The translations under genes were made by a program, and so were the position numbers. The notes under the pieces are model-generated. The model did not search any database and was not told the origin of the DNA. It saw only the letters and a list, made by a program, of their open reading frames with translations. A stretch of 64,000 nt of DNA from Nelumbo lutea. Its lineage: Eukaryota; Streptophyta; Magnoliopsida; Proteales; Nelumbonaceae. Below are positions 1 through 11,099 of this stretch, piece after piece (within the stretch, counting starts at the first letter, position 1; every line of letters begins with the position of its first letter). The stretch is taken from positions 84,040,076 through 84,104,075 of the forward strand of contig JAKGHH010000002.1 in NCBI GenBank assembly GCA_022828595.1, read 5' to 3'.

Positions 1-9
1 TGTCTCGTG

Positions 10-258
10 TTTTTTTTTTTTTTTTGATAAGTAACAAATGGAAGGTTATTGGGTAATGAATTAAGAACTAGAGATGGCATCATAACTAATCACAAGTAGG
101 GCCACTCATTGGGTAAAGACTGTAAGATCATTCAAAGCCTTTTTACTAACAATTTTGTGAGAAACTGAAGATTAATAGCAAGCTCTTTATCAGCCAAGCT
201 TTCAATTTCATCTCATTGGTCACCTCCTCAAGGGGACTTGCTAAAAATAAATTTTGAT
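10..258 (-). mobile_element. LINE 3'-end fragment, minus orientation
   Basis: A run of about 16 T followed by GATAAGTAAC is the reverse complement of a plant LINE tail, and the same tail recurs in the opposite sense near 838-860 and in minus sense at 58138. The following ~220 bp includes the left arm of an inverted repeat whose right arm belongs to the plus-oriented fragment beginning at 322. No coding potential is left in this piece. Its assignment rests on the tail and on the shared arm. Confidence 0.55.
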
Positions 259-453
259 AGTTGCAATTAAGGTAATTCATTACCTCTGGAGTAGGGAGCT
301 TTCAGAGATTCCTGGGGTTCAATCAAAATTCATTTTAGCAAGTCCCCTTGAGGAGGTGACCAATGAGATGAAATTGAAAGCTTGGTTGATGAAGAGCTTT
401 CTATTAATCTTCAGTTTCTCACAAAATTGTCAATAAAAAGGGTTTGAATGATC
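126..453. repeat. Inverted repeat, ~130-bp arms, 63-bp spacer
   Basis: Positions 126-258 and 322-453 are near-perfect reverse complements. Both carry, for example, AAGCTTTCAATTTCATCTCA or its complement. Only scattered mismatches and small indels are seen. Read as RNA, the segment would fold into a long hairpin. It is most simply explained as two LINE-derived fragments in head-to-head orientation, or as a LINE insertion with an inverted 5' part. Confidence 0.85.
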
Positions 454-870
454 TCAAAGTTTTTACACGATGAGCAGCCCCGCTCACAAGTTGTGCAAGG
501 CCCTATTGGCCAAGGGAATTCCATAATGGCAGAAATTACCACAGTTGTACAAGGCCCTAAGGTGGCTAAGAATTACAACCTTCAAAACATGATATTAGAA
601 GGAAATCCCAAAGTGGTGGTGCAATGGTTGAAGAGCCAAGAGTTGACTCCTTCGATTTACAAAAATACAATGGATGATTATGATGTCGATGAAGGCTATA
701 GTGGTAGATGTTCTTTGGGTGTATGGATCAGCAAATAGACTAGCTGGCACTTCAGCATAACAAGGGATTATTAGGAATTACTTGTACTGGGGTATGCTGG
801 GATAGAAACTCTGTATTTTATTAATTTATTAATAAATGTGATGGTTACTTATCAAAAAGGAAAAAAAAAC
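448..870 (+). pseudogene. LINE RNase H domain remnant plus 3' tail
   Basis: The translation contains AEITTVVQGPKVAKNYNLQN, then ILEGNPKVVVQWLK, the core of the RNase H domain at the C-terminus of plant LINE ORF2 (family pattern: AE..A...G...A, LEGDSK.VV..L). The catalytic Asp of the EGDSK motif is Asn here. After a frameshift near 720, the frame WVYGSANRLAGTSA matches the domain's C-terminal helix and ends in a stop. The fragment closes with TTACTTATCAAAAAGG and an A-rich stretch at 845-870, the LINE tail. It is a dead 5'-truncated copy. Confidence 0.7.
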
Positions 871-2096
871 TTTATTAAGGATTATAATAATTATAATTTG
901 TATTGTGATAATAAGCTTCCCCTGAGTGAAAGAGGTTCCCTTCTCTTACCCAAAATAACTGCTGGATCTCTTCCAGATGCTTTAGTTGTTTTTATTATCA
1001 GAGTAGAAGGATTTCATATAGTAACTCAAACAAATAGCTTATGTATCTCTAAGCCATGAACACAAGATTCATGCCCAGCCTATCAACCATAAAAGACTTC
1101 TAATTCTTTGTATCTATTTATTATCCTGCGTGTGTTATTGAGGTTTCCAAGTTTTTATTGGAATTACAAAAAAACTATAATAACTCTACAACCATGAACC
1201 ATCTAAGAAAAAACTTGAAGCATTTCTGAAGAAAAATGCACCTAAATCTGGTGAAGCTACTTTATGTGTGTACACAAAGAGACAAAAGAGGACTTGGGAG
1301 TTCTAATGAAAAAAGTGCTATTTTAAAACTAACTTAGGAGATTTGGTTGTGATACAAATATATAGGAGGGTAGCAGGCTGGAGGTACGGTAGTGAAAACC
1401 GGTATTGGGACAGAAATGAGTTCCTATGGAATCAGGCATCAGAAATGAGTTACAAAATTAAATTAAAGACTTTCTAAATGGAACACCATGTTCTACAGGG
1501 ATAACCTATGATCAAACCTTGTGAGGATAAATTACAATTTCTAAAGAATTCTGGATCATTGAGAAAAATGGATATATCCATCAAATAAAAAGAAAAACCT
1601 AATTGGTTGAATGAGAATGGATGAAGAAATACTAAATTTCCCCATACCTGATATAGGAGAATCTGGATATGTTTCCCCCAAGATGCTACCCATGCTCTGC
1701 CCACAAGGCATTGCAGCTGCACATCAGGAATATCTCCCCATGAATGACAGCATACATGTTGGGAGACACTCCCAATGTACGGCTGTATTATCTTGTGGGT
1801 AGGGTGTGGACGGCATCTTGTGGGTAGAAGAACTAAGCTCGATGTAGGATAAAATTCACAATATAGAAATGCTTTATCTCATGTGTAGGAACAAAGCCAT
1901 ATCAGATTTGAAATAGATCTGTAGATTAAGTAAAAGTCTGCACCTTCACAAATGTCTGTAGTCTGCATAAAGAAAAAAAAATGAATCAAAATTGTTCATA
2001 AAAATGTAATTCATTCCCTAGTTTCGTTACAAAAGCTTCAATCTATCTATAGACTCAGGATGAAATATGCTTATAAGAACAGAATATATTGACTTC
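871..2096. other. Intergenic, no gene seen
   Basis: AT-rich sequence with only short accidental reading frames in several frames and no recognisable protein family, RNA gene or terminal repeat. Confidence 0.6.
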
Positions 2097-2099
2097 TAA

Positions 2100-2307
2100 G
2101 GACCCATTTGATAACAGTTAAAGACGCAAAACTGAATGACTCATACTTTATCCTCTAGTGGATAAAATAGTCATATAGTAATACATTTAGGGGTATAGTA
2201 ATCAATCTAACATGATATCCAGCCATTAAGGAACCTACTTAATGACTTACTAAAAGATAAAGCAATAAGTCATTCAGTTAACCCACTTCAGCTATTCAAA
2301 CAACCCC
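2100..2307. mobile_element. MITE with TAA target duplication
   Basis: The 208-bp element begins GGACCCATTTGATAACAG and ends with the complement of GGGGTTGTTTGAATAGCTG. The subterminal AACTGAATGACT is inverted as AGTCATTCAGTT. It is flanked on both sides by TAA (2097-2099 and 2308-2310), the 3-bp duplication typical of PIF/Harbinger-like elements. No coding capacity. Superfamily assignment is by TSD length only. Confidence 0.65.
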
Positions 2308-2310
2308 TAA

Positions 2311-4379
2311 GAATAATTAAATAAATAAAACGTTAAACATCTTCTAACATCTTTTAAATCCCTGAATAATTCCTACAATCTAAATTAAAGTAAGTACAAT
2401 CCTAACTAAACTAAATATGAAATAACCCATAAAACAATTCAATAGTAAACTCGGTGATTAACTAAGATTATTACCTGCTGGCATCTCAAAGTAGAATTTA
2501 TTTCCTTTGAAGTTTCCAAAAGAGGAGATTTGACCGATCATATAGCTAAAGAAGGTTAAGTGGATCTAATAAAGCTATATCTACAGAAACTTCTTCATGC
2601 ACCCAGCTGCTACAATGAGGTCCATGAATGATGTTGAGCGCACAGCAGAATCCTCTTGTTTTTTAGAAGATTTTGGCCCAAATCTGGATCTTTGGTTTTT
2701 CCCAGAATAATTACTACATTATGATGCATATAAGATAATTTGCAGTCATAAAACAAGGTTACAACTCTTGATGAGTACAGTCAAGCTTGGAGATTCATGG
2801 ATAATTCATTACTCTTTTACTCAATTTTTCTCTTCTTTGCCACATTTGGAGAACCTTAACTTGGGTCTAGCCTGTTTAGAAACACTGTCTCTCTGCTCCC
2901 CCCATAATTTCTTTCTTAGAGAAGATTCTTGTAGAAGACTGAATTACCACTTCTGTTGTTGTTGTTGTTGTTGCTACTGCTATTATTGTTATTGTTGCTG
3001 GCACCATCTTTCTTGTTGTTTATGTTTGTTGTCATTACAAATTACAACTACTTGTCAAAAGGGGAAAAATGAAAAACTCCATACAGGTAATCCAGCGGTC
3101 CTAGATCAATAGTTATGTTAAAAAAAAAATAAGAAAAGAAAAAGTAATTGAGACTAGGATCAACATGTGGCTATTTGAGAGTGGCCACTTTGTGCGAAAA
3201 AAAAAATGCCAAAGGTTAGGACTGTATCCAGTCTACCCTGTCCCAAGACCCCAGACCCAGAGAGCTGGGAGCAACATTGAGTAATGGCCTTGCTCATTCA
3301 CAAGTGATAGAAAACGAAATTCCCATTGACTTCATTTTATAATTCATGAAGGAAATATACACAACAACACAAGAGAAACAGAAAGAGTATTGAATATCAT
3401 CCAGTTCAGATAAATGGGACTTATTTTATCATTCTTATACATTTAATATTCTAATAACATCAGAATTTTCTGACAAGCTCCCCTTAATATTGGGATCTCC
3501 TACTGACATCAAACCAAAGAATTTACAGCACGAAGACACAATTCCATGGTTCAAATTCCTCTGCTCTACACACAACAAATTAAGAAACAAAAGAAAAATT
3601 AACCTACAAATAAAAGCTACCTGGGAATGTCCCATAAACTATGTAGAAAATGCTTTGGACAAGGATACCACCCTCTTTCTGAAGCCTCTATAAGAAATAG
3701 ATTGCGCTATCCATCATCAGTATCTACCCACGAGCTCAATGCTTGGAAAATTGCCCTTGACACATTTATCACCAGCTTCTCCATCATTAAGAAGACCAAT
3801 TCCAAGACAGCAGTACTTGTACTGACACCACCAAACAGCAGAGACGCCCAAAAGTCAACGTGTTTAACAAATAATAGCACAGACAACCACTCGCTGAAAA
3901 ACTCACCAACCTAAAAACAATAACACCATTATTAATGCCAATTATTACCCATACCTAAAGTGACATTATGGCCAATATCAGTCACCATAGCAATGAGTAC
4001 AATAACCAGTACCACCAATTTGATTACATTTTATGAGATTCTAAACTACCAAGAACAACTGGATTGGCACTAGCCACTTACAATAATAATCACTAGAAAG
4101 CACCTAGAACTGGAACGGGTTCTGCAACCAACAAAGGCAGAATACAATCAATTACTGGATCTGGATAGGGAATTTTGACTTTCATCGCACCCTAATATCT
4201 ACCACCATCATTAAAATTACTACCAACAACACCAACAGTAACTAAGATCCTAATCCAAACTGAAATCAATCGGCTCCAATTCCTACAAACCCTCTCCCAA
4301 CACAAATCCTTATGCAACCGAAACACTGAATCAAAGGATGCAGGGCATAAAGTAGAGAGAAGGCAACAATTACCAAAAT
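2311..4379. other. Intergenic / 3' flank of the MYB-like gene, with a TTG microsatellite
   Basis: No supported gene. An imperfect TTG/TTA trinucleotide repeat lies at about 2954-3000. The stretch nearest 4379 should include the 3' UTR of the minus-strand transcription factor gene. Reading frames at 2768-3112 and 3490-3914 show no family similarity and are judged accidental. Confidence 0.5.
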
Positions 4380-5264
4380 TCAATCATCCCCGGTAGGGAA
4401 CAAAGTAAGAACCTTCCTCCCTCCCCCTCCTCCTCCTCCAGTTGCTGATTCCAAATCCTCTACATAAGCCGGCGGTTGACCCGGAATAGGTGCCATCATC
4501 CTGTGCACCGGCTGCGGCTGCCGCGTCAGAAACCCATGCTCGAATTGACCACCCGGTGGCGACCCAAAATGTCCCACCTGCCTATGATGGAACTGTTGCT
4601 GCTGCTGGTGTTGTTGATGCGCTGCGGCCACGGCAGCTGCCGCCATCTGCTGCTGATGATGATGTTGCAACGTGACCGGTACAAACGGCAAGAAGTGATC
4701 AGATGCCGGCCGCGCTGGATGCAAGAAGTGAGGCGGAACAGGAGCACTGGCAAACAAATGATCCGTCGCAGGATCAGCGGGAGGTAACCCCGCCGCCCCA
4801 ACACCACCACCGCCACTACCGGAAAGTCCTTGCATCCTCTTCAGGTAAAGCCGGTACTTCTGGAGATGACTTGCGACGTTCTCCCGAGTCAACCCATCAA
4901 CACTCATCAACTGCATTATCGTCTTCGGTACAGCGTTCTTGATCCCGAGATGTGCCACTGCATCCACGAACCGCTTATGGAGCTGAGGAGTCCACACAAG
5001 GCGTGGACGCTTGAGGGTCCGAGCCGGTTCATCGCCAGCGGCACCGGAACCCAACTCGCCCGAGTCGAACTCGACCGAGTGAGGTTGAGAAGAAGGAGGT
5101 GGTGGTGGTGTTGGTGGAGGTTGTGAAGATGGGTTAGGGTTTCGGATGTCAAAAGCAATGGCAAGATCAGGGGTAATAAGGGTCTGAGAAAGAGATATCA
5201 ACTCATCTGGAGATGGAAGCTCTTCCTCCCACCTGGAAAACCAGTTTGACTCCTCCTCTCTCAT
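4380..5264 (-). CDS. MYBC1-like: GARP/MYB-like transcription factor, MYBC1 type
   Basis: Single-exon 294-residue protein. The N-terminus [20 protein letters not shown] and [11 protein letters not shown] (residues 1-36) is the conserved head of the MYBC1 / LUX-related subgroup. Residues 85-146 form the GARP (B-motif) DNA-binding domain, [19 protein letters not shown] through the signature SHLQKYR (132-138). Flanks are low-complexity: a Pro/Ser stretch (44-60), Gly runs, and a His/Gln-rich segment (200-229). The C-terminal [10 protein letters not shown] (285-294) is also a subgroup hallmark. The family binds DNA in the nucleus; in Arabidopsis MYBC1 is linked to cold tolerance and the related LUX to the clock (known of the family, not shown here). 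Length, both termini and the domain are intact, so the gene looks functional. The start is the first ATG that gives the conserved head. Confidence 0.93.
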   Translation of the reverse strand: MREEESNWFSRWEEELPSPDELISLSQTLITPDLAIAFDIRNPNPSSQPPPTPPPPPSSQPHSVEFDSGELGSGAAGDEPARTLKRPRLVWTPQLHKRFVDAVAHLGIKNAVPKTIMQLMSVDGLTRENVASHLQKYRLYLKRMQGLSGSGGGGVGAAGLPPADPATDHLFASAPVPPHFLHPARPASDHFLPFVPVTLQHHHQQQMAAAAVAAAHQQHQQQQQFHHRQVGHFGSPPGGQFEHGFLTRQPQPVHRMMAPIPGQPPAYVEDLESATGGGGGGGRKVLTLFPTGDD

Positions 5265-5593
5265 TATTTCTTTTTTCTTTATAAATTAAACATAAATGAA
5301 AATCAACACCAATTGTCGGAATTTCTGGACCTCTTCTGGGTATCTCCGTATCTCTGATTCTATATTCTATTATCTGGGTTTCGTTCAATTTCCGTAGAAA
5401 AACATTGAATTGAATGGTATCAGGAGAGAATGGAGAGAGAGAGTGGTTGAGACCGGGAGAGGGAAGGAGGGATGTTCGAGGTGGATCTTGTTTAGCATTC
5501 TTTTCGGTACTTATTATTGGTACTATTGTTGATTCCTTGCATTAAAAATTGATTATTTTTCTTGCTTTTTTCCGGATTTTATGGGGAGAGAGT

Positions 5594-5601
5594 TATATAT
5601 G
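5594..5601 (-). promoter_or_regulatory. Possible TATA box of the MYBC1-like gene
   Basis: On the minus strand CCGCCATATATAAC lies about 330 bp upstream of the ATG at 5264. The intervening sequence is rich in CT/GA tracts (GAGAGAGAGA near 5430-5445), typical of a plant 5' UTR. The position is plausible but there is no transcript evidence. Confidence 0.35.
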
Positions 5602-6217
5602 GCGGTTGAAAATAAGGGCAAAGGAATCAGATATTGAGACCAATGAGATGAGAGGAGACATTCGACAAGGAGTGGGCTACAAAGGCAAGCCACCTTGCTT
5701 TGCTGGGCTGTCTCTTTGAGTTGGAATCTCTGCACTAGTCTCCTACACTTCCACTCAATATTTGACATACGTTGAAAAATTCCAGGAACAAGTGCAGGGG
5801 ATTCCAAATCAAATCTGTTTGCTGAATTCTCTCTTTTGCGGACGAACCAAAGCATGGCTTTTGGAGTTGGTCCATGCATTACCCTAACCGATGTAGCATG
5901 GTTTTCGGCTGTTGAGTAACTGGGTTGAAGTTATTTCTGGGAAGTGAGAATGGACAATATTTTGGGGATAATTTTGGCTGTCGGAAACCAACAGCCTATG
6001 CTGTTAATGTTTTGTCAAAAGGAAATAAGGATAATTACTATTTTACCCATTTTCATGGCAACGTGGCATTCCCATTCTCGGCCCCCAACGGCCAAAGTTT
6101 TTCCCATATTTTGAAATCGGAAAATGCCAAATTAAAAGGTAACTTTAGAGGTTGTAAGAGAATTTTAAGAATGTGGAGGGATTATTCTTGTAACGGGTTA
6201 AAGTATATTCAGAAATG
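5602..6217. other. Upstream region of the MYBC1-like gene
   Basis: Presumed promoter and intergenic DNA. Short reading frames on both strands have no recognisable similarity. It ends where the ~200-bp repeat beside the Gypsy element starts. Confidence 0.4.
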
Positions 6218-6424
6218 GGAGTGTATCCGGGGGTATAGGAACCTCAGATCATGCAGGGGTGGGTTATCGCTCAGTTGAATAGTTTGGCTATTCAAGTTAA
6301 TTTCACCAAAAATCCATGAGGTTTAAGTTCAATTTAAATTTAAATTCGGTTCAGCTCAAAAGGTTATATGTTTAAGTTTGGCTCGGCTCGAGTTTGAATG
6401 TGAATCAAATTTCCTATAAAAAAA
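6218..6424. repeat. Direct repeat flanking the Gypsy element, left copy
   Basis: Begins GGAGTGTATCCGGGGGTATA and ends CTTTCCTATAAAAA-like sequence directly against the truncated left LTR. It matches 17799-17998 along its whole length (shared GGAACCT.A.ATCATGCAGG, TTCACCAAAAATCCA, TATGTTTAAGTTTGGCTCG). It is far too long to be a target site duplication. Confidence 0.85.
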
Positions 6425-6875
6425 TAATCCTATCAGTTGGGAAGCCGAGGTGGAACAACGAAACTATTTTGTAAGATCTGAAATAAGAAAGTGATCAGAG
6501 GTATGAGGAGTTGTTTCTCAAGTAAGCACTCTTGCATTCAAGTCAGTCAAGGAAAGTAGGTGGTCGAGCTGAGAAGCTGAGAGAAATGTGCCAGTCCGAG
6601 CAGAGGCAGAGTAACAATATGAAGTTTGAAGAATCAAAAGTCTCTTACCTCAAGCAGGGGTAACCTATTTATAGCCGAGGATCCGTGTCAATTTCGGATG
6701 AAGCTTCTAGGGTCGTCGGGATGAGGTTGTCCACCAAGGTGTTCGAGATAAGTCTCGATCCCCGACGAAGCTATCCTCCTTATCTATATAGGTGGTGCCA
6801 ACGTGGCCAAAGATATAAGATGGTCGCAGAGGAGACACGTGGCACCTGAGGGCCAACTCAACCATAACCCATACA
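6425..6875 (-). repeat. 3' LTR of the Gypsy element (truncated)
   Basis: On the minus strand it begins TGTATGGGTTATGG and matches the right LTR through the segment AAGAAAGTGATCAGAGG and TAGAGTAA.. to its abrupt end at 6425. About 45 bp at the outer end, present in the right LTR (17267-17311), is missing, so the outer junction is not a normal integration edge. Confidence 0.82.
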
Positions 6876-8600
6876 CCATGCCCCTAGTTCCAAAGCTGAG
6901 GAAGTATTTAAAGTGTATTTTTCTGAGTTGGATGACCCGGGTATAGCCGGTTTGAGTGAATCGATCAGTTTAGCCTCCGAACCGTTTCCGAGATGAGGCA
7001 AAAGGAGCGTCGTTTCGTTTCCCGAGGGCACGTGCGTGCGGAGGGTGGTGTGTCCGGAAGCACATCGTTAAACACTCTGGAACACCAATTTAAACATTTA
7101 TCATTTTTATTGTTTCTCAAACAACTACTAACGTAGTAATTGGGTGAGAATGAGTTGTACCCACAATGAAACAAGTGAAAAATTAATATATACTTACATC
7201 CGGGCAAAATAATGCAATCGGGAATGGCAGAAAATACGAAAATAAAATCCATTATTGCTGAAATTAAATGTTTCAAATTTAAACAAGACAATAAATAAAA
7301 ATCGGAATTTAATAAATTATGAAAATCAACAAAGGAAATAAAATAAATAAATAAATAAATGATCCAAAATCCCATTTTAGTGGTTATAGCTACAGATCGA
7401 CCAAACTGCTTGCAAAAACCCCTCTTGACAAGAACCAGGCGTCTGTCCATTCTACAACCCTCGAACCCCTCGAGACACCTTAGCCTTGAACCGAACGAAT
7501 CCATATCTGCAAAACAGAGAAACAAACAAGAATTAAATCTAAAAGATTGCAAAAATAAAAATAACAAAAAAGAAAATAAAGAAAACAAAAGAATGGTTGA
7601 TCATATCCAGTGGTGGTAGTTGCAGAATGGTTGAATAGATTGTAGGAACCCCTCCTGACAAGATCTGGGCGTCCTCACCTTGTACAACCCTTGAACTCCT
7701 CAAGAAACCTTAACTTTGTTAACTAGGTGAATTGACCAACCCCTTTTACCGGGCCCCTGGGACCCTTTTATTACGAATGGTGGACACAACTAGGAATAGG
7801 GAGAAAGATGGGGGTGGCAACTAGGATTTAGTAAAGTCAGGGACGCTCTAGGGTTTCTAATGGATGGCTAAGATGGTTTTGGGGTGATCCTATTACTGAA
7901 AAATAAAAGGAGAGGGCGCCCAATATTATGTAGGTCTAAGATTTGATAGCTCGGAAATGGAGGGTGTAGATTATAACATTTAGGATTGAAGGGTTAAGAT
8001 TAAAATAATAGGTGGTGCCCTAAATTGAATGGTTGAAATATAAGATGGAGTGCTTGAGATTTAATGGTGGGGAGCAGAATGGTGAGGATGGCACCCTAGG
8101 GTTTAAAAGCTATAAAGAAGAGCCCTAAAATGAGTGGTTGAGATTAAAGGATGTGGAGGGTGGAGATTAAACACCTAGGGCAGCTAGGGTTTGCTAAGAG
8201 TGAAAAGATTGGGTTAAAAAAGGCTCCCTAGTGTTTGCTAAGGAGAGGGGAGCATGGTAATACAATAGGATGGGCACCACCTGGGTTTAGCAAATAGGAG
8301 ACGCCCTCTGGTTAGTGTTCTTTACAAAAACACCCCCTCTCCCAGTTGGACTTCACACCAACTTCCCAAAAACTGCATTTCAGCCTAGAAACTTCCTACT
8401 TTTCTACATAATTTGCACAAAGACCCTCAGATGTCACATAATTGATTTTAACTGGGAAAAAACACATTTTGACTTTTTAAGGCCGAAAATACACCTGAAT
8501 TGATGTCCTTAAGGCATCAAAATGCAGAGTTATCAAAGAGCGATGGCATTGTTTTGTCTTCCCAAGCTATCAGAGGGCAATGTATGATCTATGTTGTTGG
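6876..8600. other. Non-coding interior of the Gypsy element, possible extra insertion
   Basis: Lies between the 3' LTR and the antisense gene. Two ~70-bp segments, at about 7419-7488 and 7645-7712, are diverged copies (CCCCTC.TGACAAGA, GGCGTC, TACAACCCT.GAAC). No protein family is recognisable. A 207-codon minus-strand frame here is low-complexity and is not accepted. Part of this stretch may be a later insertion, but I could not find its termini. Confidence 0.4.
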
Positions 8601-8629
8601 TCTGCCTTGATCTAGGACGTTGAGGGTCC

Positions 8630-8637
8630 TATAAAAG
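8630..8637 (+). promoter_or_regulatory. TATA box of the antisense gene in the Gypsy element
   Basis: GGGTCCTATAAAAGGGTAG is a textbook plant TATA motif, 78 bp upstream of the ATG at 8715 and on the same strand as the Transposase_28-like gene. Its spacing leaves room for a short 5' leader. Confidence 0.6.
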
Positions 8638-8714
8638 GGTAGTAAAGAGCATTTTCACTTGTCATTTGCAAAGGGAGTCCTCATAGAACTCGACAAGAAT
8701 TAGTCTTTAGTAAG

Positions 8715-10302
8715 ATGTTTTCTTTGTCATCTGGCTCTTCCTGCTCATCCTCTTCCTTTGCTTCGTCAAGCAATGAATTTGAGTCGAGGTCTCTCATCGA
8801 GGCTACTACACTCGTTGTTCGTGAGGCCAACGACTAAGGGGCCAAGGCTGATGAGTTTGAGACTGAGATCATTGAGCCGGAAGGAACCATAATCTGGGAG
8901 GCCGAGGCCGAGGTCCGAGCTCGAAGTAGTGTCTGAGGAGGGGGGCGAACTCCCTCCAAGGGCTGGCAGTCGATTTGTAACCACTCTGTGTTGTCTAACT
9001 CCTAGGGACTTGGCCCGAATTAGGGCCTTGTATTGCATACCTGAAGAGTATGAACTGAGGTGTCCGAACATTGGTGAGAAAGCCACCTAGGCTCGGCCAG
9101 GCGAGGTTTGTGTATACAAGCATATCCTGATAGCTAGGCTGAGGTTTTCTTTAAGTGAGGGGATCACCAACATGTTCAGGTGGTTCCAGGTCCTACCTAT
9201 CCAATTGATGTCAAACTCCTTTAGGTACATAGTGAGCCTTCTATGTTACTATTCAGTCCACAGCTTAGAGATTACCTTGCCGATGTTCGTCTATTTCCTA
9301 TAACTGAAGCATCATCAGCTTGGGTATTATTACTTTTTAGCTTGACAACGTAACAAAGTGCTTGTCGAGGCCCCATCTTCTGTGAAGCTCTAGAAGGGGA
9401 GGTTCTTCTTCGTGCGCTGTCCTAAAGGCTGATGTAATTTACCGGGCTAAAAGAGCTAAGGACTAGAGTGAAGGCACCGAGCGCAACTAAGCTCACTGAG
9501 GAGGAGAAGGCATCAACTAGGTTGATTGAGAGGATCAACGTGGTGGAGTGCACATCCTTCTAAATTTTAATCCGCACCAGGCTGGTGAGTGAGTTTGGTC
9601 TTTGTGTCATGCAACTCTTTCTGGTCTCTCCTTTATTTTCGAGCTTTTTTACTTGGTGACTAACTCGGTGTTTGTTTTGTGCAGGTGTTGAGATGGCTAG
9701 CAGCAATGAGGTAGCTCGCCATATGAGGGTCGCGGCAGAGAGGGCATGGTCTGGAAGGGCCCAGGGCACACAGCCCCAAGTTGTTGATCCACAATAGAGG
9801 TCTGTGGAGCATACGCCTCGGCAGCCAAAAAGGTTGAGGCAGACTGAGGAAGAAGTGGTGGTGGTCAACCCGAAGGAGGGAGTTCAGGCCGGCCACTCCT
9901 TGCCACCGAGGGAAAACGTGTCGGAGAACGGAACCACCGACGTCTACATGTCATAGTGGTAGGTCCGACCCAGTAATGGGCTCAAAACGAAGGGCATACC
10001 CGAGCAACATGTTCGGGCATACGAGGTCGCTGGCTCAATGAGTGGTTCCTTGGAGAGCATGGCTTTTCAATAAATTATAGCGGTAAGTCTACTTTCCTTG
10101 GTTGCTTGCTTCTATTGGTTTTTCCTTTGTCATGCTAACCTTTGGTTTTTCTGTACAGAGTGCTTGCTCGGTGGTCGGCCTAGTCGACCGCCTTTGGACA
10201 CTGTGGCGCCTTTACGAGGTAGCCGAGAGTCTTGACCCGTTTTATCCTCCTACGCCTGGCAAGGAGGACATTGCTATCGAGGAGCACCCTACCGAGGGTT
10301 GA
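8715..10302 (+). pseudogene. Antisense ORF of the Tat element, 'putative gypsy type transposon' (Transposase_28-like) gene, with introns
   Basis: It runs on the plus strand, opposite to gag-pol. The N-terminus MFSLSSGSSCSSSSFASSS is Ser-rich. The conserved core starts near 9009: CIPEEYELRCPNIGEK, then VCVYKHILIARLRFSLSEGI and QLMSNSFRYIVSL, matching the plant family PF04195-like domain (I.EE.E.R.P, CVYE..L.AGLRFPL, L.PNSWR). Frameshifts and stops (near 8835, 8934 and in the core) kill the frame. Two stretches look like introns: 9585-9684 (GTGAGT to GTGCAG) and 10083-10158 (GTAAGT to GTACAG). The last exon, 10159-10302, stays open to a TGA. The pattern fits a spliced gene carried antisense inside the retroelement. 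Confidence 0.72.
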
Positions 10303-11099
10303 AGTGTTTGTCCAACACTGCTGCTTTTGTTCCCAGTCCATCTTCTCGTCTTGTCCCACTGTCACATATTTGTATTCTTCACTGAGAGAGGACAACAAAC
10401 TAAGCTCGATATCACACATTGTTGGCTTCAAATGCTCATTATATGTAGATGTTGTTCCATGAATTGTATAGTAATAGATGTAAGTATTTTGACGTGTAAA
10501 TGTAAATGACTCGATATGCTGAGCCTTTTGACATGTAAACGACTTCAATCAATTAATGGAAAAAAAAATATTCCAAGTTGTGTGTTTTTATTTCCTCTTT
10601 CTCCCTTTATTTTGTTGAACATAAACAAGAGGATCAGTCATAAGCTTCGATCATATTCTGTCTGAGGCCCAGAGTGGCCAAGATCTTGATGTCCTAGTCT
10701 TCGGCTTTTTGTTGGCCAAGATGCTTTTGATCCCTCATCGTCAGGGGGAATGCTCAGTGACACCTGGACTTAGGGAGCCATGCACTCTTTCTGGGCTAGT
10801 CGTGTTTCTTGGCTGGCATTGCTCTAACGGTTCGTCAACTTGGTGTGCGGATTTCAATGGCCGCCCTCTAGCCTTTGGAGGGGGGGGTTATTGTTCCTAC
10901 TTTGGGCTTGGCCGTTGTAGGTCAGTCGAGTCTGCTAGTCAACTTGGTCGGCTATGCACTGTCGAGGTGCGGACGTGTGTGCAATGACGAGTGAATGTGG
11001 TGAACAAGCACCAAAACCACAAGAATTCAGCTGGGTGGTATGTGTTGTGCGATGTGTGCTAAACAGTTGTTTGTGAAAATAAAGTCTTTAATGATCCGA
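10303..11099. other. Gypsy interior between integrase end and antisense gene
   Basis: Contains the 3' flank of the antisense gene and the spacer after pol. Open frames here (10709-10987 plus) show no recognisable family. Confidence 0.45.

Noticed and set aside
4476..5164. Several open frames antisense or shifted within the MYBC1-like gene
   Set aside because: They arise from the GC-rich, Gln/His/Gly repeat composition of the real gene and have no family similarity.
6965..7588. 207-codon minus-strand frame
   Set aside because: Phe/Leu/Ser-rich low-complexity translation of AT-rich retroelement interior. No domain, and not aligned with gag-pol.
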